A stretch of DNA of 64,000 bases from Nitrospirota bacterium (GCA_009773415.1 WSNO01000004.1:1-64000); one strand, 5' to 3'. Positions 47,158-59,864 are shown, counted from the first letter of the stretch. Numbers and translations are program-made. Notes: generated from the sequence alone by a model not told the origin.

Positions 47158-48066
47158 ATGGGTTTTTTTGATCGTCTCAAAGCAGGACTCGCAAAAACAC
47201 GCCATAACTTTGTCGCACGCGTCGAATCCGTCCTCCTCAATCGCACGATCGATGAATCTGTGCTTGATGACATCGAAGAGATTCTCATCACATCGGACGT
47301 CGGCGCGGGTGCAACTGAAGACATTATTCAAATATTGAAGGAGAAAATTCGCTCCGGCGCCATCGCCGGCTCGGCAGATGTTACCGCTTGCATCCAGGGT
47401 GAAATGGCAAAGCTCCTCGGTCATCCGCAGCCGCTTGTTATAGAGGGCATCAAGCCGTATGTCATCCTCATGGCAGGAGTGAACGGCGTAGGAAAGACAA
47501 CAACCATCGGCAAACTTGCCCAGCGCTATGTTGACGAGGGGAAGTCCGTCGTGCTCGCTGCAGGCGATACATTCCGTGCGGCAGCTGTTGAACAGCTAGA
47601 GATTTGGGCTCAGCGGACCGGAGCCGCAATCATCAGGCATCAGGCTGGCTCGGATCCTGCCGCGGTTGCATTCGATGCGGTTGAGGCTGCTAAATCTCGC
47701 AATGCCGATCTGGTCATTATCGACACAGCCGGACGGCTCCACAACAAAACGCAACTGATGGATGAGCTGAAAAAGATCAATCGCGTCATTAAGAAGTCGA
47801 TCCCCGATGCTCCCCATGACATCCTGCTTGTTGTTGACGGCACGACCGGTCAGAACGCGTTGCGCCAGGCGCAGGTTTTCAATGAAGTCGTCGGCCTGAC
47901 CGGTATTGTACTGACCAAACTGGACGGCACTGCCAAGGGCGGCATTGTCTTTGCGATCTACAAGGAGCTCGGCATCCCGATCAAGTTGATCGGCATCGGG
48001 GAAAAAGCCGACGACCTGCGGGATTTCAGCGCGAATGATTTTGTAAAAGCATTATTCGAAAAGTAA
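47158..48066 (+). CDS. ftsY: Signal recognition particle receptor FtsY
   Basis: 302 residues from the ATG at 47158; a TTG two codons earlier is less likely. NG GTPase domain only, without the long acidic A domain. GVNGVGKTTTIGKLAQ (G1, about 105), AGDTFRAAAVEQL, DTAGRLHNKTQLMDEL (G3) and TKLDGTAKGG (G4). It docks the SRP-ribosome complex to the inner membrane. Confidence 0.97.
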   Translation: MGFFDRLKAGLAKTRHNFVARVESVLLNRTIDESVLDDIEEILITSDVGAGATEDIIQILKEKIRSGAIAGSADVTACIQGEMAKLLGHPQPLVIEGIKPYVILMAGVNGVGKTTTIGKLAQRYVDEGKSVVLAAGDTFRAAAVEQLEIWAQRTGAAIIRHQAGSDPAAVAFDAVEAAKSRNADLVIIDTAGRLHNKTQLMDELKKINRVIKKSIPDAPHDILLVVDGTTGQNALRQAQVFNEVVGLTGIVLTKLDGTAKGGIVFAIYKELGIPIKLIGIGEKADDLRDFSANDFVKALFEK

Positions 48067-48112
48067 TCTGACCGACTGCCTCTTCACAGGCTGCACGAAA
48101 TAAGCTCGTCGA

Positions 48113-49099
48113 CTACTGCAGATTCTGGATCTGCGTCAAACCGCCGATTTTTCTGAGCTTCTTGTACCGTTCATCAACCAGCTTTGACATTGATTTGCCC
48201 TGAAGGCTTTCGAGCGACTTGAGAATATACTCAGCAATCTTCCTGCCAACGCATTCGGGATTGCGGTGAGCGCCTCCGAGCGGCTCGGGAAGTATGTCGT
48301 CAATAATCTTGTGTGCCTTCAGGTCCTGGGCGGTCAGTTTCAATGCGGTCGCTGCGCGTGCAAAATCTCCCTGCCCGAGTTCTCCGGATCCCTTCTTCCA
48401 GAGAATCGCAGCACACCCCTCCGGTGAAATGACGGAATAGACGGCATGCTCAAGCATGGCGAGCCGGTCGCCGACACTCAACCCCAGCGCTCCTCCGCTG
48501 CCGCCTTCGCCAATTACTATTGAGAGAACAGGCACCTTCAGGCGCGACATTTCGAGCAGATTCGTAGCGATAGCCTCAGCCTGTCCGCGCTCCTCAGCGC
48601 CGATGCCGGGATATGCGCCGGGGGTGTCAATCAGGGTGACAACGGGTCGTTTAAAACGCTCGGCGAGCTTCATAAGCCGCAGGGCCTTGCGATACCCCTC
48701 CGGATTCGGCTGACCGAAGTTTCGCTGAATGCGATCCTTCGTCCCGCGCCCTTTCTGATGGCCGATTATCATCAGGGGAATGCCTCCTATTTTCCCGATG
48801 CCGCCGACAATCGCGGCATCGTCCGCAAAACGGCGGTCCCCGTGCAACTCAATAAAATCTTCGGCAATGAGTCCGATGTAATCAAGGGTATAAGGGCGTT
48901 CCGGGTGGCGGGCAATAAGCGTCTTCTGCCAGGGATTCACCGAAGAGTAAATTTCCCTGCGGAGATCCGCTGCCTTCTTTTCGAGATTCTTGATCTCTGA
49001 GGCAATGTCGATATCGCTTCCGTCCGACAGACGTTTCAGCGCATCAATCTTGTTTTCGAGGTCCTCAAGCGGCTTTTCAAACTCCAGATAATAGGCCAT
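48113..49099 (-). CDS. accA: Acetyl-CoA carboxylase carboxyltransferase subunit alpha
   Basis: 328 residues. Crotonase-fold CT domain with [28 protein letters not shown] and [16 protein letters not shown] (about 200-215). With AccD it transfers CO2 from biotin to acetyl-CoA, the first step of fatty-acid synthesis. 38 bases after dnaE on the same strand, a common dnaE-accA pairing. Convergent with ftsY. Confidence 0.97.
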   Translation of the reverse strand: MAYYLEFEKPLEDLENKIDALKRLSDGSDIDIASEIKNLEKKAADLRREIYSSVNPWQKTLIARHPERPYTLDYIGLIAEDFIELHGDRRFADDAAIVGGIGKIGGIPLMIIGHQKGRGTKDRIQRNFGQPNPEGYRKALRLMKLAERFKRPVVTLIDTPGAYPGIGAEERGQAEAIATNLLEMSRLKVPVLSIVIGEGGSGGALGLSVGDRLAMLEHAVYSVISPEGCAAILWKKGSGELGQGDFARAATALKLTAQDLKAHKIIDDILPEPLGGAHRNPECVGRKIAEYILKSLESLQGKSMSKLVDERYKKLRKIGGLTQIQNLQ

Positions 49100-49137
49100 G
49101 TCATCCTTTCATCAAAGACAAAATCACCGCTTCGGCC

Positions 49138-52100
49138 TCACTGCCGGCATCGCACCGTACAGGCTGCTGTCCGTTCGGCCTCGGCGGCAAAGTTCTGGCA
49201 CGGATACATCTGAGTGGCTATCATAACACAGCAGTCGGGCAAAAGGCAGCGGATGCTGACCGAACCGCTGCTCCCGCATCCGGGGACAGCGTCTTCGGTC
49301 AGCAGTTTTTTCACCTGAGCGATTTTCGCTTTTGCCGCTTCTTCATCGGAGCAATCGATGGTAACCTCGAACTTCTCCCTCACTTCGATTTCAACCAGAT
49401 TTCGCACATCGCGCGCCATGATTCGAGCACCCTTTTCAGCACGCATAACATTTCCTCTCAGAACCACCAGCATATTCTTTTTGAGCAACTCGGCATTTTC
49501 CTGATATGTTTTGCCAAATACAAGAGCCTCGATACGACCGGTTTCATCCTCTATCGTGACAAACACGGTGACACCCTTCTCCCGTGCCTTTGTCTTTACT
49601 TCGGTAATGACTCCCGCAATGCTCGTCTCAATGCGCTCCTCATCCTCACCATTTCCGACCTGTTCAATCCGCTTCAGCAGGTCGGAAATGCGCGAAATAT
49701 TCATGCCGGACAGCGTCTTCCGGTATTTCACCAGCGGATGGCCTGAGACAAAAAAACCGAGCGCATCTTTTTCATAGCCGAGCAGCATCGCTTCGTCCCA
49801 GATCGGCTGAGACGCGGCTGACGACTCCGGCTCACCGAACAGGCTCATCCCCCCGTTCTGGGACTTTGCCGGGTTCAGCACGGTTTCGGCGGCCGTCGCA
49901 CGGGCGATAAACCTGTTCAGGCCCCTTGCAGCATAGAGAGAATCGAATGCGCCCGATTTGATTAGGCTTTCGATCACCTTCTTGTTTACCTTCTTGCCGT
50001 CAACGCGGCTGATAAATTCCTCAAAGGTTGCAAAAGGAGCCTTGCTCCTCTCAGAAATCATGATCTCGATCGCAGAACTCCCGACTCCCTTGACCGCTTC
50101 GAGCCCGAACCGGATGGAGCTGCCGACAATCTTGAATTCGCGATCACTCTCATTCATGTCCGGAGGCATCACCTCGATACCCGCTTTGCGGCATTCTTCA
50201 ATAAGCGTAACAATACGGTCGGTGTCGCCCATGTCGGCACTCAGATTCGCCGTCATAAACTCAACCGGATAATGCGCCTTCAGGTAGGCGGTCTGATAGG
50301 CGACATACCCGTATGCGGCAGAGTGTGATTTATTAAATCCGTATTCTGCAAACTTGGCAATCAGCTCAAATAGTGCAACAGCCTTCCGCTCGGGAATGCC
50401 TTTGGCGACAGCGCCTTCCACGAAACCCTCTTTCTGCTTCGCCATTTCATCCGGCTTCTTCTTCCCCATGATTTTCCGGAGCACATCAGCCTGCGCCATG
50501 CTGAATCCGGCGATCTTGTTCGCGATCATCATGACCTGTTCCTGATACAGGATAATACCGTAAGTCTCCGCAAGAACATCGGAAAGCTCCGGTAGATCAT
50601 ATTCGATCGGAACTTCACCCTTTTTACGCTTGATGAACTCGTCAATCATCCCGCTACCGATCGGTCCGGGGCGGTACAATGCAACAAGCGCGATAAGGTC
50701 TTCGATGACATTCGGATGCATTTTCACGAGAATGTCACGCATGCCCGCACTTTCAAGCTGGAATATACCGGTGCTTTCGCCTGAGCTGAGCAGCGAAAAT
50801 GTTTTCTCGTCATCCAGCGGAATATCGGAAATGTCCAGTTCACGTCCCTGCTGCTTCAGGAACCGCAGGGTTTTATCGATAATCGTCAGCGTCTTGAGTC
50901 CGAGGAAATCGAATTTCAGCAGGCCCACCGCTTCGACAGAGCCCATGTCGAACTGGGTTGTGATAACATCTTCCGAAGGCTGCTTATATAAGGCAGTATA
51001 GTTCGTCAGCGGTTCGGGGGCAATGACCACACCGGCTGCATGTGTTGATGCGTGGCGGGAGAGTCCCTCCAGACGCATGGCGATATCAATCATCTCCCGC
51101 ACCTGCGGGTCATTTTCGTAAACCTCCTTCAATTGCGGCTCGAGCTTCAGCGCAAGGTCGAGCGACTTGACGTCGGGGCCGGTCGGAATAAGTTTGGCGA
51201 TCCTGTCAACGTCGGCATAGGGAATATGCAGCACGCGACCAACATCGCGCACCGCGGCCTTGGACGCGAGCGTCCCGAAGGTGATTATCTGCGCGACAGA
51301 CTCCTTGCCGTACTTGCCCTGAACGTAGGTGATGACCTCCTGCCGCCGGTCCTTGCAGAAATCGACGTCGATATCCGGCATGCTGATGCGTTCAGGGTTC
51401 AGAAAGCGCTCAAAGAGCAAGTTATAGCGAATCGGGTCGATCTCAGTAATGCCAAGCCCGTAAGCGACAAGGCTTCCTGCGACCGAGCCTCTCCCGGGCC
51501 CGACCGGGATGCCGTTGGTCTTCGCATATGTAATAAAATCCCAGACAATAAGAAAGTACGAGGCAAAACCCATCTTTCGGATCACTTTCAGCTCAAAATC
51601 AAGCCGATCCTGATAGTTCTGCGGCAGTGCGGTGCGAAGTTTCTTCAGTAAGCCCTTGAGGGCCAGTTCTTCGAGATACGTTCCAGGGGTGTACCCTTCA
51701 GGCACTTCGTATTTCGGCAGAAGAGTCTTGCCGAGCTCAAAGTCAAAATTGCAGCGTTCGGCTATTTTCACTGTGTTCTGGATTGCGTCCGGCACGTCAG
51801 CAAACGCAGCTTTCATTTCCTGCGGAGACTTGAAGTAGCATTGATCGGTGCCGAACGACATCCGTTTTTCATCGTTGACCGTCTTGCCGGTGCCTATGCA
51901 GAGCAGAATGTCATGCGCCCGGGTGTCTTCCTGGCGCAGATAGTGGCAATCGTTCGTAGCGACGAGCGGAATATGCAGTTCCTGCGACAGCTGAGTAAGC
52001 TTCCGGTTGACGTCAATCTGCTCCTCAAGCCCGTTGCTCTGGATTTCCAAATAGAAGTTGTCCGGTCCCAGAACCCGCTTGTACCAGAGCGCCCGTTCTC

Positions 52101-52587
52101 GGGCAAGTTCCCATCGGTCATGCGCCAGATAGAACGGAACTTCCCCCTTCAGGCAGGAGGAAAGACCGATGAGCCCGCCGCTGAACTGCTCCAGCAAATC
52201 CTTGTCGATGCGCGGTTTGTAGTAGAAACCTTCCAGATAGGCTTTCGTTACCAGCCTGCAGAGGTTCCGGTAGCCGTCACGGTTGCGGGCAAGAAGGATA
52301 AGGTGAAACGCCGCTTCATCGGAAAGTCCGTCGATATTTGCCTTTTGGCGTTCCAAGCGGCTGCCGGGCGCAATATAGACCTCGCAGCCGATAATCGGCT
52401 TTACGCCGGCTTTGGTGGCTTTCTTGTAAAATTCAACCGCGCCGAACAGTCCGCCATGGTCAGTAATAGCCACGGCAGGCAATTTATACTGAACCGCCTG
52501 CTGAACAAGCTCATCAATTTTGATGGCGCCGTCGAGCAGACTGTATTCGGTATGTACGTGGAGGGGAACAAAGTCGGCGTGCTGCAT
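49138..52587 (-). CDS. dnaE: DNA polymerase III subunit alpha
   Basis: 1149 residues, the replicative polymerase. PHP domain at the N terminus (VHTEYSLLDGA, about 11-21); catalytic palm with GPGRGSVAGSLVAY and PDIDVDFCKDRRQ (about 385-400); helix-hairpin-helix region; OB fold (about 985-1060, ITEVKTKAREKGVTVFVTIE). Full length. The extreme C terminus has seven cysteines in its last 60 residues, more than usual. Followed by accA. Confidence 0.97.
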   Translation of the reverse strand: MQHADFVPLHVHTEYSLLDGAIKIDELVQQAVQYKLPAVAITDHGGLFGAVEFYKKATKAGVKPIIGCEVYIAPGSRLERQKANIDGLSDEAAFHLILLARNRDGYRNLCRLVTKAYLEGFYYKPRIDKDLLEQFSGGLIGLSSCLKGEVPFYLAHDRWELARERALWYKRVLGPDNFYLEIQSNGLEEQIDVNRKLTQLSQELHIPLVATNDCHYLRQEDTRAHDILLCIGTGKTVNDEKRMSFGTDQCYFKSPQEMKAAFADVPDAIQNTVKIAERCNFDFELGKTLLPKYEVPEGYTPGTYLEELALKGLLKKLRTALPQNYQDRLDFELKVIRKMGFASYFLIVWDFITYAKTNGIPVGPGRGSVAGSLVAYGLGITEIDPIRYNLLFERFLNPERISMPDIDVDFCKDRRQEVITYVQGKYGKESVAQIITFGTLASKAAVRDVGRVLHIPYADVDRIAKLIPTGPDVKSLDLALKLEPQLKEVYENDPQVREMIDIAMRLEGLSRHASTHAAGVVIAPEPLTNYTALYKQPSEDVITTQFDMGSVEAVGLLKFDFLGLKTLTIIDKTLRFLKQQGRELDISDIPLDDEKTFSLLSSGESTGIFQLESAGMRDILVKMHPNVIEDLIALVALYRPGPIGSGMIDEFIKRKKGEVPIEYDLPELSDVLAETYGIILYQEQVMMIANKIAGFSMAQADVLRKIMGKKKPDEMAKQKEGFVEGAVAKGIPERKAVALFELIAKFAEYGFNKSHSAAYGYVAYQTAYLKAHYPVEFMTANLSADMGDTDRIVTLIEECRKAGIEVMPPDMNESDREFKIVGSSIRFGLEAVKGVGSSAIEIMISERSKAPFATFEEFISRVDGKKVNKKVIESLIKSGAFDSLYAARGLNRFIARATAAETVLNPAKSQNGGMSLFGEPESSAASQPIWDEAMLLGYEKDALGFFVSGHPLVKYRKTLSGMNISRISDLLKRIEQVGNGEDEERIETSIAGVITEVKTKAREKGVTVFVTIEDETGRIEALVFGKTYQENAELLKKNMLVVLRGNVMRAEKGARIMARDVRNLVEIEVREKFEVTIDCSDEEAAKAKIAQVKKLLTEDAVPGCGSSGSVSIRCLLPDCCVMIATQMYPCQNFAAEAERTAACTVRCRQ

Positions 52588-52704
52588 TCAGGCATTTTAC
52601 CTGCCGCGTTCCGGCTTAGTCAACGCAACAGGAATATGCCGGCTTCGGACAGGGAGAAGACCGCACGGAGGAACGCCGCAACGACTTTATCCTTAGCTGC
52701 GGAC

Positions 52705-53391
52705 TCAGCAACAGCCTTTTTCCCACGCCATTGCCCGTTCATAGTCGTGAAAAAGCTTCTCCCGTCTCCTGAATTCCGCAGAATGCATGACTGTGCGGCC
52801 GTTTTTCTGCTGCGTGCCGACTGCGGCATGCAGCATTTCATGGTAAACAACATATGCAACGTAGTAGTGAGGGACCGCTTTTCTGTCGAGATAGCGGCTG
52901 ATGCGAATCAAATCCCGCCTGCGGTCATAGCTGCCCAGATTTCGCTTTTGAACGCCGGAGCGGGGGGGGCGACTGCTCCAGGTTATCGCGGCTGTAATGC
53001 TTTCATGGAAATAGCGCCGGTTGATTTCCGCGAAGAGTGCTGCCAGATCATGCACCCGGCCCTCCGTGATGACGATCGTCCTGTGCTGCCGGGCCTGTCC
53101 GATTAAATGACCATGCGCCTGGATAAAGACGCGCATGAGCGGCGTCGCAGCCCGGCGGTTCCTAATGAATGCGGCGATTTCAGCCAGAACCGCCTCATCT
53201 GCCGAGAGAAACATCCGGTGCATGCGAACAGCAAGGCACGCTGCAGTTTTTCGATACGAGAGCATGCTCGAAGTGTTCTCGGTAAACACGACTTGCAACG
53301 GCAAGCCGCTCAGCCGCCGGAGCGACTGACTGACCGCATGCTCCGTCTCCGGAAACCGCATAACCAACTGTTCTTTTGCTGTCGTCTTCAC
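52705..53391 (-). CDS. SprT-like zinc metalloprotease domain protein
   Basis: 228 residues. The metalloprotease helix YHEMLHA (HExxH, about 184-190) is followed by a third histidine in MHSAEFRRREKLF. Upstream AALFAEINRRYFHESITAAITWSS fits SprT-like proteins, related to eukaryotic Spartan. It lacks the C-terminal zinc ribbon of classic SprT. A role in DNA-protein crosslink repair is family inference only. Same strand as dnaE, 118 bases upstream. Confidence 0.75.
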   Translation of the reverse strand: MKTTAKEQLVMRFPETEHAVSQSLRRLSGLPLQVVFTENTSSMLSYRKTAACLAVRMHRMFLSADEAVLAEIAAFIRNRRAATPLMRVFIQAHGHLIGQARQHRTIVITEGRVHDLAALFAEINRRYFHESITAAITWSSRPPRSGVQKRNLGSYDRRRDLIRISRYLDRKAVPHYYVAYVVYHEMLHAAVGTQQKNGRTVMHSAEFRRREKLFHDYERAMAWEKGCC

Positions 53392-53449
53392 AGATGAATG
53401 CCGCGCCTGATTCTTTCTGTTTTGTGGCTGCTTGTTCAGGGCTGCTTTT

Positions 53450-54421
53450 TTATCGGCATTCCAGCCCTTTTCTGAGAGATGCGAAGTTCTTCTCCATCAA
53501 CTGAAGAAACGTCACTCCGCGATCAAAATCAGTGCGCGAAATATTGTGCGCGCCATGCAGCAAGAGCAGTTCGGCTCCGGTCTCCCTGGCGATAGTTTCC
53601 GCAATGCGCGGCTCGACAAGTTCTTCGTGAAAAAGATACCGCACTCCCTGCTTGTTTATCAGCCTGCTCAGCCTGATCAGGTCGCGGGGCGACGGCTCTG
53701 CCGAAGGAGAAAAGCCATAGGCAGACGTGTATCTCAAACCATGCCGATTCGCCAGATACCCGAAGGCAAAATGCCCTCCGCTGATAAGCGTTTTCTTTTT
53801 GCACGTTGCCAGCATCGCGGCATATTCAGCATCAAGCGTCCGGAGACGCGCTTTCAGGTCATCCGCCCTGCGCATATAATACTCCCTATGTGCTGCATCT
53901 TTCTGCACAAAGCCGTCTCGGATGGCATCGATCATCATCACCGCATTCCTGAAGTCAAGCCAGATGTGCGGGTCGACCTTGCCATGCCCATGCTCTTCGG
54001 CATGGCTGTCTTTCTGGCCCTTTACTCCTCGTTCATGCCGGTGCTCATGCACATCATCACTCTCCAAAAGCCGTATGCCGACGCTCGCATCAACGATCAC
54101 AAGCGTGCTGCTGCCGGCTCCCTTCACCATCTTCTCGGCCCATGGTTCCATGTATTTGTTCGTGTACACAAAAATATCCGCTTTGGACAGATGCACCACG
54201 TCCGACGGTTTCGGCTCAAAGCTGTGCGCTTCGGCTCCGGGAGGCAGCAAAAGAAGTATCTCGGCCTTATCCCCCCCGATGCCGCGGGCAAAGTCATACA
54301 GCGGGAAAAGCGTTGTCACAACTTTCACTTTCGGCGTATCCGAAGCAGGTGAAGGCTGCTGCCGGCATGATACTGAACAGAGCAGGAATGCTGCAACGAG
54401 CACAAGAGCAAAACGCTTCAT
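53450..54421 (-). CDS. znuA: Zinc/manganese ABC transporter substrate-binding lipoprotein
   Basis: 323 residues from the ATG at 54421 (GGAGG 8 bases upstream). Signal peptide with a cysteine at CSVSC, probably lipid-anchored. Cluster A-I (ZnuA) fold: VVTTLFPLYDFARGIGGDKAE, LLPPGAEAHSFEPKPSD (metal histidine), PHIWLDF, and GGHFAFGYLANRHGL. A His-rich loop (HEHRHER and EEHGHG, about 128-150) is typical of zinc capture. The permease and ATPase genes are not next to it. Confidence 0.88.
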   Translation of the reverse strand: MKRFALVLVAAFLLCSVSCRQQPSPASDTPKVKVVTTLFPLYDFARGIGGDKAEILLLLPPGAEAHSFEPKPSDVVHLSKADIFVYTNKYMEPWAEKMVKGAGSSTLVIVDASVGIRLLESDDVHEHRHERGVKGQKDSHAEEHGHGKVDPHIWLDFRNAVMMIDAIRDGFVQKDAAHREYYMRRADDLKARLRTLDAEYAAMLATCKKKTLISGGHFAFGYLANRHGLRYTSAYGFSPSAEPSPRDLIRLSRLINKQGVRYLFHEELVEPRIAETIARETGAELLLLHGAHNISRTDFDRGVTFLQLMEKNFASLRKGLECR

Positions 54422-54516
54422 TTCGAAACCTCCACATGCGCGATTCTTCCCCGCCCGGGGGTTCCCTCGATACCTCCGGATACGCAAAACTGCAAACAAA
54501 AGCACTCATTTCGGGC

Positions 54517-54549
54517 AAAAAAAGCGGCGCGCCGGTTATGGCCGCGCCG
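54517..54549 (-). terminator. Terminator after the 83-residue gene
   Basis: Minus strand: CGGCGCG (54549-54543) and CGCGCCG (54531-54525) with an 11-base loop, then seven T (54523-54517). Confidence 0.75.
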
Positions 54550-54577
54550 TTCTGTGTAATCGTCCTGCACTGTCCGG

Positions 54578-54829
54578 CTAAATTTCGTCGACCTCTATGC
54601 TGTTAATCTTCAAATACGGGTTTTTCTTGATGGCGTCCTGAAGATAGACCGTGACATACTTGGCAAGATCCTGCGCCGCTATCGGATTCACCCGCAAAAT
54701 AACGGATGCCTCGATATACGGAAACTCTTCAGAGCTGTCTTCTTTCGGTGCTTCCTTGTCGGCTTGAGCCTTCTTGAATGCCATCGCCAGAGGCGATTCG
54801 TCCTGCGGAGTATCATTTGGATTTGTCAT
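54578..54829 (-). CDS. Conserved small hypothetical protein
   Basis: 83 residues, strongly acidic at the N terminus (disordered, about 1-33), followed by a compact part ASVILRVNPIAAQDLAKYVT and VYLQDAIKKNPYLKINSIEVDEI. No signal peptide. I do not recognise the family. It has its own terminator. The ribosome site upstream is an ordinary AGGTG. Confidence 0.6.
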   Translation of the reverse strand: MTNPNDTPQDESPLAMAFKKAQADKEAPKEDSSEEFPYIEASVILRVNPIAAQDLAKYVTVYLQDAIKKNPYLKINSIEVDEI

Positions 54830-55058
54830 ATCTGCACACCTGTTTCTTTAATTTTTTAGGATGATTATTACTGTCCATACAATTACTTATAAAGCTTTTC
54901 TCCTGACCTGTCAAGCGAAACCGGAGGAGAAGATTAATCAAGGCCGTCATTTAATATACACCAAAAAGGCATCTGCCTTCAGGGTATTTATTGCACAGAA
55001 GAACGAAGTCCCGCAGACGCCTGTCTCTTTGATTCCCCGGAACAACAAGGACGCACTT
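54830..55058. other. Intergenic, no feature seen
   Basis: No gene, repeat or hairpin that I can support. Confidence 0.4.
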
Positions 55059-55346
55059 TCAGCAGTATTCCCAGCCCTCAAGGACAATCCTCCTGATGCC
55101 GAGAAAAGAGCTGACAGTAATCATCAGCTCACGGTCCATCGGGAAGCGCCGCGGCAACAGCACCGGCACGCCCTGAATCTCTTTCTCAACATAGCTTTCA
55201 GGGTCATGGGGCACGCCAAAACGCACTGTAGGGCACTCCTGCAGATTAACGCAACACCCGCCCTTGATATGGCGCGGCATGTCGAGAAAAATCGGCTTGT
55301 TCTCTTTTTTTATCAGTGCAAGCGCTTCGGGCGAAATCGACAGCAT
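55059..55346 (-). CDS. Small CC/Se-motif-family protein
   Basis: 95 residues. N-terminal MLSISPEALALIKKENKPIF resembles HesB/IscA-like beginnings. The core GGCCVNLQECP (about 29-39) carries a vicinal cysteine pair plus a third cysteine. I recall a small (seleno)protein family with this CC motif, in which one cysteine can be selenocysteine. Here all are ordinary TGC/TGT codons. Function unknown, perhaps thiol or metal binding. It lies 43 bases downstream of the cyclase-family gene. Confidence 0.6.
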   Translation of the reverse strand: MLSISPEALALIKKENKPIFLDMPRHIKGGCCVNLQECPTVRFGVPHDPESYVEKEIQGVPVLLPRRFPMDRELMITVSSFLGIRRIVLEGWEYC

Positions 55347-55388
55347 GGCTCAACATTACCACACTCAGTCCCGGCCATTCAAAAGCAG

Positions 55389-56006
55389 TCAGTGAATTCG
55401 CGCAACGACTCTTGCCAGTCCTGCTTCCGCCCGGAAGCGCACCGGCAGCGCAAAGACCTCGAAACTCCGGACGCCGACGAGTTCCTCAAGATTCGTCAGG
55501 TTTTCGATAATAAGTATCCCCTGAGAAAGCAGAAGGCGATGGACGGAAAATGGCGGGCGGTCAGGGCTTGCGAAGTCAATGCCCAGCATACTGACACCGG
55601 CATCCGCCAGCGCCTGCGCAAAGGCCAGCGTCACTACCGGCGATTCCCGAAAATACTCCGGTGAGCGGTAGACTGCGGAGCGCCCGGACATGACCAGCAC
55701 AATATCGCCATGCCGAAGTTCTGCGCCTGCAAGCGCAGCATCATCGACAAGAGTACTCCCGCGCGCATCAATCAGAACGCCCCTGCCCACAAATCTTTCA
55801 ACAGGCACATCCGACAAAAAAACGCCCTCTTCAAAAACATGACGGGGGCCGTCTATATGAGTTCCGGCGTGCAGTACGGCATGCACAGAGCCGATTGCGT
55901 AGCCTGTTGAGCCAATCTCCGCTGCCTGCTGCAATTCAGGCGGAGGGTCCCCCGGATAGACCGGCATGGCGTTATCAAAAACATGCGACAAATCTATCAG
56001 CTTCAT
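55389..56006 (-). CDS. Cyclase-family hydrolase (kynurenine formamidase-like)
   Basis: 205 residues. Zn-binding motif HAGTHIDGPRHV (about 45-56), preceded by DLSHVFDNAMPVYPGDPPP and followed by GVSMLGIDFASPD. PF04199 members hydrolyse N-formylkynurenine, isatin or related cyclic amides. The substrate is unknown and no kyn genes are nearby. Same strand and close to the CC/Se-type small gene. Confidence 0.85.
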   Translation of the reverse strand: MKLIDLSHVFDNAMPVYPGDPPPELQQAAEIGSTGYAIGSVHAVLHAGTHIDGPRHVFEEGVFLSDVPVERFVGRGVLIDARGSTLVDDAALAGAELRHGDIVLVMSGRSAVYRSPEYFRESPVVTLAFAQALADAGVSMLGIDFASPDRPPFSVHRLLLSQGILIIENLTNLEELVGVRSFEVFALPVRFRAEAGLARVVARIH

Positions 56007-56174
56007 GATCTCCCCTCTTGCTTCTTCCGCTTCGACAGCATTCCATGACTAATGCGGCGGACGGGCTTCTGAGTATTTGTTTATCTTTTCTGCAACTCGC
56101 CTGCGCCGAACCCCGGAATTGCCGAAAGGAGGCAGTGTTCACAATGCAAACGCCAATGACGATTCCGGGTTTAA

Positions 56175-56210
56175 TAAGAATGGCCGCCCATTACAGGCGG
56201 CCGTTCTTAT
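56175..56210. terminator. Terminator of the acetate operon
   Basis: 14-bp stem TAAGAATGGCCGCC/GGCGGCCGTTCTTA (one G-T pair) with an 8-base loop. It stands 20 bases past the acs stop; on the minus strand TTCTTATT ends the stem. Confidence 0.75.
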
Positions 56211-56230
56211 CCTTCCTACAGCGATAAGGG

Positions 56231-58201
<1,971 letters not shown>

Positions 58202-58321
58202 CTTTTCGTCCTCCTTTAGTTATCATGTTAAAAAAGACTATCAGGCAATTACCGAATCGCCCATAATTCTACCATATCCAAATGCGCGGAATGCTTTCTC
58301 TTCAACACTTCCGGGCTTTTT

Positions 58322-59863
58322 CTATTCCGCTCCTATGCCCACGTAGCTGCGGAGTTTTTCTTCAGCGAACTTTTCTTCAGCGCCCGGATCTTTCGTCAGG
58401 AAGGAAACGACTATGGCTACAATGATTGCCGCGCCCATCGAGAAAATGCCCGGGTTCTTCATCGGAAAGAGCGCCACGGGATTCTTGAGAATGTCCACCC
58501 AGATAGTCGGGCTTATTACAATCAGTCCGACGGCAAGGAACAATCCGGTATAGATGCTCGCTACGGCTCCCTTTGTCGAAAGGCCTTTCCAGTAAATCGA
58601 CATCGCAAGCGCCGGGAAATTCGCGCTCGCCGCAACCGCAAAGGCGAGTCCCACCATGAAAGCCACGTTCTGGCCCTTGAACAACATGCCGAGCAATATC
58701 GCGGCAACGCCGAGGCCGACGGTTGCCATGCGCGCAACCCTTACCTCTTCTTTTTCATTTGCCATGCCTTTGCGGATAACGCCGACATACAGGTCATGCG
58801 AAAGCGCGGAGGCTCCCGCAAGGGTCAGGCCTGCCACAACGGCAAGAATCGTTGCGAATGCGACTGCGGCAAGAAACCCGAGAAACAGGTTGCCGCCGAG
58901 CGCCTCGGCAAGAAGCGGAGCGGCCATGTTGCCGCCCTTGTCGATGCTCATTATGATATCGGATCCGACCAGCACTGCTGCGCCGAATCCAATCGTAACT
59001 GTCAGTATATAGAAGTAGCCGATAAAGCCGGTCGCATAAAAGACGGACTTCCGGGCCTCCTTCGCGTCAGGGACGGTATAGAAGCGCATGAGGATGTGCG
59101 GAAGTCCTGCGCAGCCGAACATGAGCGCAATGCCCAGTGAGAACGCATCGAGCGGATTTGTTATCAGGCCGCCCGGCTGAAGATACCTGTCGCCATACTG
59201 GGTCGCAACTGCCTGAAACAGCTCGGGATAGCTGAAGCCGAACTTCGCGAGCGTCAGAACAACCAGGATGGTGGCGCCCCCCAGCAAAAGCACGGCCTTG
59301 ATGATCTGAACCCACGTCGTTGCGAGCATGCCGCCGAATAAAACGTAGGCAATCATCAACCCGCCGACCAGAACAATGGCTAGTTCATACGATAGCCCGA
59401 ACATAAGCTTGATGAGCGTTCCGGCGCCGACCATCTGCGCTATCAGATAAAAAAGGACGGTTACCAGCGAACCGGTCGCCGCCGCGGTGCGGATGGGCCG
59501 GTGGCTGAGCCGGTAAGCGAGAACGTCAGCAAAGGTATATTTGCCGAGGTTCCGGAGCGGCTCCGCAATAAGAAATGTAAGAATCGGCCAGCCGACAAGC
59601 CAGCCGACCGAATATATCAGTCCGTCGTAGCCGCGGGTAGAAACAAGTCCCGCGATTCCGAGAAATGAAGCGGCGCTCATGTAGTCGCCGGACAGGGCCA
59701 GACCGTTCTGGAAGCCGGTGATGCTCCTGCCGGCAGCATAGAACTCAGATGTGCTGCGCGTGCGCTTTGCTGCCCAGTAGGTAATACCGAGCGTGCTCAC
59801 CACAAACCCCAGAAAAAAAAGAATTGAGGTGATGTTCGCCTGTCCTATTGCTGTCTGTTCCAT
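58322..59863 (-). CDS. actP: Cation/acetate symporter (SSS family)
   Basis: 513 residues, about 13 helices. Solute:sodium symporter core [20 protein letters not shown] (about 59-78) and [18 protein letters not shown] (about 178-195). Of the ActP or VC_2705-like kind. It brings acetate in with sodium for Acs. It begins 1 base after the DUF485 stop. The gene symbol is assigned by context and similarity. Confidence 0.9.
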   Translation of the reverse strand: MEQTAIGQANITSILFFLGFVVSTLGITYWAAKRTRSTSEFYAAGRSITGFQNGLALSGDYMSAASFLGIAGLVSTRGYDGLIYSVGWLVGWPILTFLIAEPLRNLGKYTFADVLAYRLSHRPIRTAAATGSLVTVLFYLIAQMVGAGTLIKLMFGLSYELAIVLVGGLMIAYVLFGGMLATTWVQIIKAVLLLGGATILVVLTLAKFGFSYPELFQAVATQYGDRYLQPGGLITNPLDAFSLGIALMFGCAGLPHILMRFYTVPDAKEARKSVFYATGFIGYFYILTVTIGFGAAVLVGSDIIMSIDKGGNMAAPLLAEALGGNLFLGFLAAVAFATILAVVAGLTLAGASALSHDLYVGVIRKGMANEKEEVRVARMATVGLGVAAILLGMLFKGQNVAFMVGLAFAVAASANFPALAMSIYWKGLSTKGAVASIYTGLFLAVGLIVISPTIWVDILKNPVALFPMKNPGIFSMGAAIIVAIVVSFLTKDPGAEEKFAEEKLRSYVGIGAE

Positions 59864-59864
59864 G

